A stretch of DNA of 64,000 bases from Zanthoxylum bungeanum (Eukaryota; Streptophyta; Magnoliopsida; Sapindales; Rutaceae). The DNA lies in contig SKCR01018446.1 in NCBI GenBank assembly GCA_019454045.1, positions 186,001-250,000 of the forward strand, read 5' to 3'. Of this stretch, positions 34,077 through 44,999 are shown one piece after another; within the stretch, counting starts at the first letter, position 1, and the number at the start of each line of letters is the position of its first letter. A model generated the notes under the pieces. That model was not told the origin of the DNA. It did not search any database and saw only the letters and a list, made by a program, of their open reading frames with translations. The translations under genes were made by a program, and so were the position numbers.

Positions 34077-35188
34077 AGAGAATCGGCCACGAAATAATGT
34101 CTTGTAATATTATGATTTGTGCTTTAAGTTAATTGTTCCTATAATGGGTTGAAAAAGGTTTAATCAAAGGCATTTTTAAGGCTAGATAATGGTTTGGTGT
34201 CTTCCTTCACTCACTAGCTTTCTATAAGGAAAAGCTGTGAAGGCACCTAGATACATCTACTTATAGCCTATTGTGACGGACTAATTTGAAGGACTCGTTG
34301 TGTATTCCTGACACCAAGCGATAAGAGCCTAAAAGGCTTGGGTACTTAAGAGAGCCTCGCTCCACCCTCCCTTTGGGGAATCTACAACAGGAAATCCATT
34401 TGACAGTCAATCACACACCATAACTCGTTGGCACGTACCTTAGTGTATAAAAAAGGGTGCGCTCACTTGGTCGCTCGGACCCTTGAGTGGGGAGACCTAT
34501 TTGTGTGTAATCCTTCGTCAGCGAGAGCCTTTGTCCACACCACCGTAAACCCGCATATGAACCTTAGTCATAGAACTAATAAGAATTATTTATTTGTGCT
34601 TGTGTTTGGGAACATTGTCGTTTGGATCCATTCAGACCTTTTGTCATGAGATATGGGCTTGTTGGGCCATTTAAACTGGGACAAGAACATATCTCATGAT
34701 GATTGGGCCAAAAGCTTCTAAAACGCCAATGGGCCATTATAAGCTTGTGTTTGGGAACAATGTCGTTTGGATCCATTCGGACCTTTTGTCATGAGGTATG
34801 GGCTTGTTGGGCCATTTAAACTGGGACAAGAACATATATTATGATGATTGGGCCAAAAGCTTCTAAAACGCCAATGGGCCATTATATGTTTGTGTTTAGG
34901 AACATTATCATTTGGATACGGTTGGAATTCTTGCCATAAGATGTGAACTCGTTGGGCCATTTAAACTAGGACGAGTTCACTCCTATGACAGTTAGCCCAA
35001 AAGCTTCTAAAATAATGATGGGCCGATTTGTGTGAAAATTTTAATGAGTTGATATATTCCTTGTATCGCATGCATCTCATTCATCTCATGCATACACGCA
35101 TCATGTTAACCGTTGTGTCTAAAAGCCATCATAGATACCCGTTGGGTTGGGTTTTAAATGAAGACTTGTCAGAAGACCGTCAGCCGAC
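34077..35188 (+). other. T5 leader with three tandem hairpins
   Basis: Arms at 34643-34662/34681-34700, 34788-34807/34826-34845 and 34933-34952/34971-34990, each around an 18-nt loop TGGGCCATTTAAACTGGG (third: ...ACTAGG). They sit in direct repeats of about 145 bp. The conserved pre-gag stretch is at about 35125-35155. Confidence 0.85.
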
Positions 35189-35776
35189 ATGAGCGAGTCA
35201 GTTAACGAGGGATCCCGTCTGGAGCAATTGGAGACCAAAGTAGCCGAAATTACTGAGCAGTTGCAAGTTCTGACCAATGCTATGGCTAGTTTGACTGTAC
35301 CCCGTATAGCCAATAACAGAAAGTTGTGCAACCAGAATAGAAAAATCATTGGGAAACCTTCAAGGACCAAGCCCACTCCCTCTGGGGTTACCCCTATCAG
35401 AAATAGACGATTCTCCAATCTTTGTAAACCTTTGTCAGAGGTATTTGAAGAGCTGAAAAGGCAAGGACTCATATATCCCTTAGAGCCTAAACCACTTCAA
35501 AGCCCTGTGCCATGCGACCTTAACCTGAACCTTTACTGTTACTTCCATCAGCAAAAGGGTCATGAAACTAACAATTGCACCCGCCTTAGGCATGAAATCC
35601 AGGACCTCATAAACTCCCACAAAATATCTAACCCTGAAAAAGAACAACCCGACACACACAGAAAACCTCCACCCACACATTTGATCAACACCGGCCTACC
35701 CGACAGCCTTGTCCTCCAAACCCACAACTATCAAACTTCTTGTATAGGGATACAGGACAACAGTGGCAAAAATTAA
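35189..35776 (+). CDS. Reduced gag-like protein of T5 (195 aa)
   Basis: An intact frame from the conserved gag start. Residues 1-38 match the coiled-coil-like gag N-terminus of T3 and T4. At about residue 40 it jumps to sequence that in T3 follows the capsid domain, so the capsid is missing. Residues 60-110 are a basic, proline-rich linker. Residues 117-130 are a zinc knuckle, C117-x2-H120-x4-H125-x4-C130, followed by RLRHEIQDLI. The tail is Pro/His-rich. Gag normally packs element RNA; this version could bind RNA or join particles of a full-length partner but not form a capsid. The frame stays open although the capsid is lost, which may mean selection or merely youth. Whether it is expressed is unknown. 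Confidence 0.7.
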   Translation: MSESVNEGSRLEQLETKVAEITEQLQVLTNAMASLTVPRIANNRKLCNQNRKIIGKPSRTKPTPSGVTPIRNRRFSNLCKPLSEVFEELKRQGLIYPLEPKPLQSPVPCDLNLNLYCYFHQQKGHETNNCTRLRHEIQDLINSHKISNPEKEQPDTHRKPPPTHLINTGLPDSLVLQTHNYQTSCIGIQDNSGKN

Positions 35777-35785
35777 ATAAAGCAG

Positions 35786-35968
35786 ATGGGGGATTTCTGG
35801 GAAAGCTTCTCGGACAATGACGAGGATGAGGTGGAAAAAAGGGGAAGTAAATGGGAAAAAGAACTACTGCAGTTGGAGAATCTGATGTTCGAAGAACGCA
35901 AGAAAACGGGGGAAGGCGGAGTTGCAAATTATGGAGATGTTTGTTTTCCCGATCTTATTCAATTGTGA
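35786..35968 (+). pseudogene. Acidic frame after reduced gag, likely gag/pol boundary remnant
   Basis: A 60-codon frame (MGDFWESFSDNDEDEVEKRG...) matching T3 at about 62840-62900 (RDFWENFSSCDEEEV), where it is continuous with the gag tail. In T5 a stop after gag separates it, in the manner of a gag/pol stop, and the frame ends before any protease motif. No family assignment is possible. It is probably the start of a lost downstream polyprotein, not a separate gene. Confidence 0.5.
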
Positions 35969-37470
35969 TCCTGTATTTTTTAATATAGACATTGATTTAG
36001 TCTACCTGTTCGAACCATTTTCTTAAATGATAATAAAGATGTTCATTTCGCTGAATCTCTTCTGCAACATGAGTATATTTGAGAAAAGCATTCAACCTTG
36101 GTACTATGAAATTCGGTGATGTTCAGAACACAGGGAACCTTCGAAATAAGCAAGCAGAAAAGATAAGATAGACATTCAGAAATTGGGAAATGGAGGTAGT
36201 GAAAATATCAGACTTGGAAGAGAATTAGTTCACCGAGCCGATCAACGTAGACAGATTGAAGCAGTGGCTTGCCTGAGGAAAAGAAGACTGAGCAGTCACC
36301 AAGAGAATTAGTAGAAGACCTAACCTGATGGGATATGAAATTCATTCATTCATGCATGCATGCATACATGTAACATACTTTGCATCCCTTTTGTGTTTGT
36401 TTTTTTTTTGTATTCACAGGTTTTGAAGAGTAAAAAATAAAAAAATAAAAAAAAAACAGCAAAAACAAGCTAATCAGAAACAACAATAAGTACAGTGTTG
36501 GAGTTGGTTAGGAAACCTTGGATTGAGGCCCATGTCAGTATAAGTCTCGGGTATGGATCTCAGGGGGTGAAGCCCATATTATCGGCACTTGAAATGAAGA
36601 ATTCCTCGGAGTGAGTGAGTAAAAAAAAAAGAGGGAGAGAGAGAAGTCTTTGATAATTAGATATATGTCCGGTGATGACATTGTTTGCTGTAGGGAGAAA
36701 CCCTAGAAAGGATAAGTGCGAGATATGCTCTCGTCCGATATTCTGAATGGATTGATCTCGGCTAGACTCGTGAGCACTTCATTACGAGATCTCAACGATG
36801 GAAGCCAAAAGTGGTTGGCAAGATGACTAGTTGAAGAGATGATGGATCAGTGAATGACCGTTTGCCTGGATGTCCACACTGGCTTACTTATGCTACGATA
36901 TATGATGTGGTTGGAAATAAAGAATGAGTCTCTACGATGAAAGAAGGAAAAAAAAATAAATAAAAAATTGGACCGCCTATAACCGATAAGCGTGAAGCTA
37001 CCCATGGGCGAGTATTAGGACTACCATGAGGAGAAATGCTACCTTAAAGGGTAGGTGTGTCAAAGAAAAAAAAAAGAGAAAAAAAAGGAAAAAAGGAAAA
37101 GAAAAATTCAAAAAGAAAGAGACAAGAGCAAAATGAAGAAGACCATATCATGTTGAGTATGCCGAAGTAATCACAGAATGTGATCGAGACCTCCAGGTTG
37201 GTTAGACCCACTGACCCGATTCTCCGAGATGAAATCATCGAGTGGGCTACTTAAGGAATAAGCTGTGAAAGTGCCTTGGCACACACACACTAGGAGTCTA
37301 GTTCAGACCACCCATTCAGATGATCAGAGTTGAGTATATCAAGTACTTTGAAGGTTCTCAGCTTTCAACGTGAGGCATTCGTTGATGACCTAAATATGTC
37401 TAATTATCAGATTATCTCGAGAAAAAGCAATACAATATGTTGAAGTGAATCATTAGCATCAGTAGCAGCC
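35969..37470 (+). other. T5 non-coding middle, A/G-rich tracts
   Basis: No pol domain. It has A-rich tracts at 36420-36460, 36915-36965 and 37060-37110, and the conserved 92-bp block at 36967-37058. It aligns loosely with T2 from 19.5 to 20.4 kb. Confidence 0.65.
36967..37058 (+). other. 92-bp highly conserved block (T5 copy)
   Basis: 89 of 92 bases match 19861-19952 by eye. It contains CCCATGGG and the stem CTACC/GGTAG. A/G-rich tracts flank it on both sides. Confidence 0.7.
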
Positions 37471-38590
37471 TTTCCGGGTATGGCAATCTGGGGGCGAGGC
37501 CCACGTCATTATCAGTAGCTTGGGGACGAGTCCCAAGGTTGAGGCCCATATCAGTATCAGTTTTGGGGCGAGGCCCACATCAGTTTGAGGGCAAGACCCA
37601 CATCAGCATCAATCTGGGGGCGAGGCCCACAGTCAGCTCAGTTCGGGACTAAAGCCGACATTCAGTACAATTCAGGAACAAAGCCCACAGTCAGCTCAGT
37701 TCGGGGATAAAGCCCACATTTATTACAATTCAGGAACAAAGCCCACAGTCAGCTCAGATCGGGGATAAAGCCCACATTTAGTACAATTCAGGAACAAAGC
37801 CAACAATCAGCTCAGATCGGGGATAAATCCCACATTTAGTATAATTCAGGAACAAAGCCCACAGTCAGCTCAGATCGGGGATAAAGCCCACATTTAGTAC
37901 AATTCAGGAACAAAGCCCATAGTCAGCTCAGATCGGGGATAAAGCCCACATTCAGTACAGTTCAGGAACAAAGCCCACAGTCAGCTGAGATCGGGGATAA
38001 AGCCCACATTCAAAACAGCTCGGGAATAAAGCCTAGGGGAATAAAGCCCTTTCTCCACACAGCTCGGGAACAAAGCCCAAGGGAATAAAGCTCTATCTTA
38101 ACACAGTTCGGGAACAAGGCCCAAGGGAATAAAGCTCTATCTTAACACAGTTCGGAAACAAGGCCGAGGGGAATAAAGCTCTATCTTAACACAGTTCGGG
38201 AACAAGGCCCAAGAGAATAAAGCTCTATCTTAACACAGTTCAGGAACAAGGCCCAAGGGAATAAAGCTCTATCTTAACACTGTTCGGGAACAAGGCCCAA
38301 AGGAATAAAGCCATATCTCTACACAGTTCGGGAACAAAACCTAGAGGAATAAAGCCCACTTTCAAAGCAGTTCGGGAACAAGGCCAAGGGGAATAAAGCT
38401 CTATCTTAACACTGTTCGGGAACAAGTCCCAGGGGAATAAAGCCATATCTCTACACAGTTCGGGAACAAAGCCTAGAGGAATAAAGCCCACTTTCAAAAC
38501 AGCTCGGGAATAAAGCCCAGGGGAATAAAGCCCTCTCTCAACGCAGTTCGGGAACAAAGCCCAAAGGTCAAAGCATCTCAGGATAACAAG
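37471..38590 (+). repeat. T5 internal tandem array
   Basis: It starts with a few GGGCGAGGCCCACATCAGT-type units like those of T1 and T2. About seven units of roughly 60 bp follow (CAGCTCAGATCGGGGATAAA with GCCCACATTTAGTACAATTC), then about a dozen units of TTCGGGAACAAGGCCCAAGG plus AATAAAGCTCTATCTTAACA. The minus frame at 38240-38617 follows from the repeat. Confidence 0.88.
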
Positions 38591-38685
38591 TAAGTTAAGC
38601 AACATCTGGCGAGCCAAGTAAGTAAAAATGCATGCATAAATTTGATAGGATTGTCATTGTCACACACTGCACAAGTCCCATCAAA

Positions 38686-38696
38686 GTGGGGGCGAC
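38686..38696 (+). other. Polypurine tract of T5
   Basis: GTGGGGGCGAC directly before the 3' LTR start TGTAGGCACTGC. Confidence 0.87.
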
Positions 38697-41600
38697 TGTA
38701 GGCACTGCATTTTTGCATATAAGTCCCTATGATGAGTCTCATTTGGAGACACTACCTTTTAAGTCGAGGAAGTCGCGGGAAACGGACGTCGGAAGGGAAT
38801 TGGTATCTTGTTAAATTATATTCGCTTGTTTAGCTTTGGGTTCGCTTATTGGACCTCCGTTTTAAAAACACACCAAGCCCATCTCACCCAAGCCCAATCC
38901 AAAAAATAATTAAAACATGTCACAAATTAAATCAAATTAAATTAAAACAAATTAAATTAAATCCCTAATTAAAATAAATCATTTCCAAAATTAAATAAAT
39001 CACTCCCCAAATTTAATATATTACCCACCAAAATTATAAATATTCTTTCCTTTAATAAACTAATTAATCACCTCCTTTATTAATTTAATTTATTTCCTTA
39101 TTCAAACAAATCCATGCAAACTCTAATCCCCTACCCTCTCACTATAAAAATAGCACAAAACCAACCCTATTGCTCTCCTCTCTCACGGAAAAAAGCCAAC
39201 AAAAAATAGAAAAATAAATAAACCCTAAAGCCCTTCCTCTCACTTTCTCTTAGCCTCTCCAACTCGGCCTAACCACAAAGCAACACACCTTCACAACTAC
39301 TCCACTCTTCACAAACGTGAGCCACGTAAACGATAAACTGGCCATGCAACAAAGCCTCACGCCAACAGCCACGAAACCCTAACTTCATCAGCCCCTCAAT
39401 GCATGAATCACCCTGCAACTCTCTCTCACGGCCACACATTGACATAGACAAGACACTCGGCAATAAGCCTATCAAACACACACCTCAACACCATCAGCGA
39501 ACAGCTTAACTCCTCACGACACTCACCTTATATAACCACACAAAAACTGCCCATAAGCCAAAAAAAAAAAGCCCTCATCCATGCACACGTTAATTGCCCC
39601 TTAGGATCCTTCACTCCACACGTTGACACCTTATAGAGCCCACAACAAAAACCACCTACGTCCCATAACCAAAACCCCACACACCAATACCCACAGCCAC
39701 CTAGCCCTCTCACGTCCCCAAGCCTTCAAACGATCAGCCCCCACGCACTCAGCCCTTGCTTCAACACGTCAATAGACATTCACGCCACGTAACAAACGTA
39801 ACAAACAAACCGACACAAACAAAGAACAATAAAGACCCCACTAGACCGAAGCAACACACAGCCCCACAAACCGAAACTGACCCAAACCGGTCCCTAAATC
39901 ACACCCAAAATACACCCCTGAAATAGCCCCTCCATTCACCAAAACAGTCCCATTAAAACAGACCCAAAGACTACCCTAAAACAGTAAGAAAATAGCAGCA
40001 AAAATACAGCAAACAGCAGCCAAAAACGCAACAAACAGTGACCAAAATACAGCAGCAAAATAGCAGCGAAACGGAGTCAAAACAGTAGCTTGAGCAGCAA
40101 AACAGCGAGGAAAGATGCAAACCAGTGAACCAGAAAAGTTGTGGAGCTTTAACCCTTCCGATCACCGTGAAATACGAGTTCGAGAGTCGACGAAAAAGGT
40201 TAGAACTGAGGGCACTTTTCACATCCATTTTTATTCATATTTTCACTGTTTATTGAATCTTATTTGCATGATTATTGTGGATTGATGCATGTTGTGGCCC
40301 TTGAATAGATAGAAAATGCATGTATTGTGAAATGGTGTATGTTGTGGCCCTTGAATAAAACGGAAAATGTGTCGCCTCTTGTGGTATATAGGATGGAAAC
40401 CCGGATATAAATTTCATAGCCGATTCCGAATGGACAGTAGTATGATCTGTACTCGGGATACAACTCCACATACCACTTGAGTAAACGGCGCATATTTTGT
40501 TTTATGTTGTTTTGATTCGTTTATTATTCGCTATTTGATTTCTGCACGTTATTTGTTTGTGTAATGATGTGATAAAGCGCATGGGCTTAGTAAGTTGGAT
40601 CAAAGGTTCTCTATGTTGAGGGATTAAAAACCTTTGCCATGATGCTTTGCCGCGCCGGATGATGTATATTCGATTGGATGTAAGATGTGTTCAATCGGGT
40701 ATACGAAGTCCGATATTGCTATCTTTATTTTTATATGCATTATGATATTGTGCGCATAGGCTTAGCAAGTTGGATCAAAGGTTCTCTATGTTGAGGGATT
40801 AAAAACCTTTGCCACGATGCTTCGCCGCGCCGGATGATGTACATTTGATTGGATGTAAGATGTGTTCAATCGGGTATACGAAGTCCGATATTGTTGTCTT
40901 TATTTTTATATGCATTATGTTATTAGCACATGGGCTTAGTAAGTTGGATTAAAGGTCCTCCATTTCGAGGGGTTAAAATACTTTACCACGATGCTTCACC
41001 ACGCCAGATGATGTATATTCGGTTGGATGTAAGATGTGTTCAATCGGGTATACAAAGTCTGATATTGCTATCTTTATTTTTATATGCATATGTCATTAGC
41101 GCATGGGCTTAGTAAGTTGGATTAAAGGTCCTCCATTTCGAGGGGTTAAAATATTTTACCACGATGCTTCGCCACGCCGGATGATGTATATTCGGTTGGA
41201 TGTAAGATGTGTTCAATCGGGTATACAAAGTCTTATATTGCTATCTTTATTTTTATATGCATATGTCATTAGCGCATGGCCTTAGTAAGTTGGTTAAAGG
41301 TCCTCCATTTCGAGGGGTTAAAATACTTTACCACGATGCTTCGCCACGCCGGATGATGTATATTCGGTTGGATATAAGATGTGTTCAATCGGGTATACAA
41401 AGTCTTATATTGCTATCTTTATTTTTATATGCAATATGTCATTAGCGCATGGGCTTAGTAAGTTGGATTAAAGGTCCTCTATGTCGAGGGGTTAAAATCC
41501 TTTACCACGATGCTTTGCCGCGCCTTTTAGCCTGTTATCATTTATTAGGTGTCATCTATTCATCCGTTCACGTATGTGTCATGTTATTTACTACATATTG

Positions 41601-42335
41601 GAGGTCACTGTTGTAACCCTGTTCAAACGCATTTCAGAACGCTACTCGAACGCGAACCTTCTGTTTACCGTTCGAATGCGGATACGAACGCCACACGAAC
41701 GCCCACGGTAAACAGGCCCTCTTCCATCACATCTCATGCATGGTTACTCATTTTTTCATTTACCTTTTTGATTGTTCATGTTCTCGCAGTTAGTCATTTA
41801 TTGTGTTCGTTTCCATGATGCATGTTTACACGGTAGTTATCTACTTATGCTTCTGCATTCACCTATTCAACATGTTCATGAAGTTGTATGCTTGCCGTAT
41901 TTCAATTTATCTTTATGCATGCAAATTCGGACGTATATCATATGCAAATATGTTATATGCAAATTCGGACATAGATTATATGCAAATAGGTTGTATGCAA
42001 ATATGAAAATGTGTTACATGGGAACTTAGATGAACTTTTGATGTATGCATGTGAACTTAGAAGTAAATAACCCCTTAGGAATATATGTTACCAGACTCGA
42101 TTAAATTATTGCACAAATCATTTTATTACAAGTGGCATAAGTAAGGGACCATTCTGAACCCAACGGTTTGAGGTCTTCCCTTGCGAGGGGTGAGTGCGGC
42201 CTTAAATCATTTTCCCGGTTCACACCGGGTGGCGACTCTATTATTCTCTGGTTTAGTTCCCCGCGGGCTACTCTGTACTCCCAACCGGGCCGCGAGCCTG
42301 GAACAGCATGCGTCGCCCAGTTTCTGTGTCCCACA
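38697..42335 (+). repeat. 3' LTR of T5
   Basis: 3639 bp. It matches the 5' LTR closely (a few percent by eye) except for the tandem array, which has about two more units here, and small indels, one of them removing about 40 bases near 41640. Confidence 0.93.
40573..41525 (+). repeat. LTR tandem array, 3' copy (about 5.5 units of ~175 bp)
   Basis: Units start near 40580, 40755, 40930, 41103, 41276 and 41450. The units near 40930, 41103 and 41276 are almost identical and share the variant GTCCTCCATTTCGAGGGGTT, so they arose by recent duplication. The near-identical short frames at 40930-41445 reflect this. Confidence 0.9.
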
Positions 42336-42340
42336 ATATG

Positions 42341-42376
42341 CTTAATTGATCTTGGTTTGACCTTAGAAACCCAACA
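42341..42376 (+). repeat. 5' LTR of C3, part 2 (last 36 bp)
   Basis: It resumes after T5 and ends AACCCAACA; identical to the end of the 3' LTR at 61744-61779. Confidence 0.93.
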
Positions 42377-42377
42377 A

Positions 42378-42390
42378 TGGTATTAGAGCC
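42378..42390 (+). other. Primer-binding site of C3 (initiator tRNA-Met)
   Basis: TGGTATTAGAGCC, one base after the LTR; one C-to-T change from the usual plant copia site TGGTATCAGAGCC found in C4. Confidence 0.9.
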
Positions 42391-44990
42391 ATAATTGAGC
42401 TTGAAATTGAATTTAAGGTTCTTAAACTTTAATTTGGGATTTTGTGATTTGAGCATGATTTCTTCAAATTGATTGGTTGAGTATGCTTAGATTGTGATAA
42501 CTAAGAGTTATGCATGATGAATTTGGAGAAAAATTAATTAGATTAATTTTCCTCTAATTGCTTACCTTGGCCGAATCGATAGGACCCTTGTAGGTCATGG
42601 TGATTTTCATTTTAAGCCATTGGATGTGTATAAAATGTTAGGATATATTGATTTGTGATTTAATTGGATTGAAATCAAATTCGGATATAAAATCCCTTGA
42701 ATTGTCGTGAGCCTTGGAGAGCATGTTGGATTGATTTTGCTTCAATTTATGTTGGACATAAGTTGATTAATTAAAGCATGATTAATTATGTAAATTGGTA
42801 TTTTGGAAATGTTGATTTAAATAATTAATTATGGCTAATACACTTTAATTGATTAAATTGTGATATTTGGAATATTGTGATTAAATTAATTAGACTTAAT
42901 TTGGAATTGGGCTAAAAATGTTGTATTTGGGCTTAATGGGCTTGGTTGGGCCAAGTTTGGTTTAGGATAATTGGTTGGATCCAATTGGGGCCTAAAACCA
43001 TTTCCATAAAGTCCAAATATGATAATTGGGCCTTTTATAATTTAATTGGGCCTAATGGGCCTAAATTGATTTTTGGCAAATGGTGATTCCTTATTGAGCT
43101 TTGGTTGCCAAAGTCCATGCCTTATAAATTAATTGAAAGCCCATTAGACTTTAATTAAATTGACATTGGATGTTAATTGGGCTTTGAGACCTGTTAAGAT
43201 TAGATTTAGAATCTAAGTCGTAAAGTCTCATTAATAAAGTGTAATTATTTAATTTGGAATTAAATATGAATTAGTATTGAATACAAATTAAATTGGATTT
43301 AATATTGTAGTTTGATATAATTCAAGAATTCGTACTTTGAGTACTTATTCTTAAACGAGTTGGACTCGCGCAAATCAAATCGTTGTTTGAACATTGGATG
43401 GTCATTAATCAAAGATTAATTAATTGGATTGATTGATAACATGCTTTGTGTGAATACATGGATGTGATGTATGAATAATGCATATCGGATGGATATTAGA
43501 TGGGTGAGGGCAATTTTGGAAATTATTGTAATAAATTTAGAATTTGTTAAATTAGACCTGCGTGTCCAGCCTATTACCTCTTGACTCATTGTATTTCTCT
43601 TCTCACCTATTCCCCTCAATGTAAATGAGGTTTCTTTAGAAGTGTTATGTAATTGGGTAGAAGTAAGAATAGTGCTAGTCGGGGAGAGGAAAGTGAGAGA
43701 TTTGTTCTAGGAACAAAATGTTTTAAATATACATCTGCATATCATTATTAATTTATTTACCGCGCCTTATTATGCTTTTAGAATGCATGCTTAAGGGTGT
43801 ATGATGAGACCGAATCAAAGATAATTAATTGGTTGCCAATTACGCGAAAAACCAAGAACAAATATTAAGCGTTTTCCTTCCATTTAGTGATTCTCTCTCA
43901 AGATCCAAGATTGGCACTGGTTTGTTGGCCAAAGTTAAGACCTTTTTCCATCGCAGATGTGTTTGAATCATGAAGGCTTTGTTCCATATCGCATGTCTTG
44001 TCCAAGTTGTGATTTGTTGGCCAAAGTCAAGATCATTTCTTTTCCATCGACATCGATTACGAAGCTTTCCAAAGTCAATGGGTCCCGCTTAACTGGAATC
44101 ATTAAGCTTGTTGTGCCAAAGCCAAGGCTTAGTTGATTCAGACAAAAACGTTTAGGGAATATATTGGATATATTGGCATATATTGGATATATGTTTCGGA
44201 CTTGGATGTCCACCTACTGGATCTAGGAATTGGATGAGATCCAATTGATCTTAGAGATCTACCTAGTTAAATATCATACAGCTTGTTGGCCAAAGTCAAG
44301 GTTGTGTGTTATTTAACGGGATCCTAGCCCAATAGGAAACTAGGTTTCCCGAGTACTCAACAGAGGGTTAGAGGCTTGCCGAAAAATAGTGGGAGGCAGG
44401 TATTAAATTTTCAATTTTGTTTAGATACTTGCCAATATGCGCTCATTTCATTTTTCATCATTATTTAATATATATATATATATTAGTTGGACAAATATTT
44501 AATAGTTGTTTTAATTAAACAGTTGGACTATATTCAAACAACTTCATTTGTAGTTGGTTATATAATTGGATTATAGTAATCAATACATTTGAATATAACC
44601 AATCAATTGTAGTTGATTATATAGTAAGACTATAGTAATCATTATATTCGATTGTACCCGAAATCGTTGATTGGATAGTTGGACTATTGGAATCAAGATA
44701 ACTGAAAGATTAACGTTTAGAATATAATCATGGGAGAAAATGTCTTTAAACGACTCCAATTTTCAGATTGGGAATAAAACCTCATGATAGTCCTGGGAAC
44801 TGAGAAGTATTCTATTTGATAGAGTGACATCTCGGGCCTGAGCCCGGAGTTGAGCAAATAGTAGAGCATGAGCTTTGGAAGACTCATGGTGATGATAACT
44901 TTAGTGCTCAATCTGTTATGCTTACCGCAATGACTCTTTAATTCCGTCGTTAGAATTAAGATTAGATCATTGTACCATGATGATGAAATT
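42391..44990 (+). other. C3 leader and pre-gag region, non-coding
   Basis: AT-rich with no open frame of note. Between 43923 and 44300 the word TTGTTGGCCAAAGT(C/T)AAG occurs three times (43923, 44014, 44283), with weaker copies near 44068 and 44108. An AT repeat is at 44470-44485. The C4 leader is homologous. Confidence 0.7.
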
Positions 44991-44999
44991 AAAGATCTT

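Larger units (their letters stand above)
30716..42335 (+). mobile_element. T5: full-length Tat/Ogre-like element with reduced gag
   Basis: It is flanked by perfect repeats ATATG (30711-30715 and 42336-42340), 36 bp from the end of the C3 5' LTR. Order: 5' LTR, primer site, leader with three hairpins, 195-codon reduced gag, short second frame, A/G-rich middle with the conserved 92-bp block, tandem array, polypurine tract, 3' LTR. There is no RT, integrase or RNase H. It is the cleanest T element in the window. Confidence 0.93.

Noticed and set aside
35119..35472. 117-codon minus frame
   Set aside because: Antisense shadow of the reduced gag at 35189-35776.
38240..38617. 125-codon minus-strand frame
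   Set aside because: Product of the T5 tandem array.
42391..44990. Host gene or conserved coding sequence in the C3 leader
   Set aside because: No frame of useful length, and the region aligns with the C4 leader.
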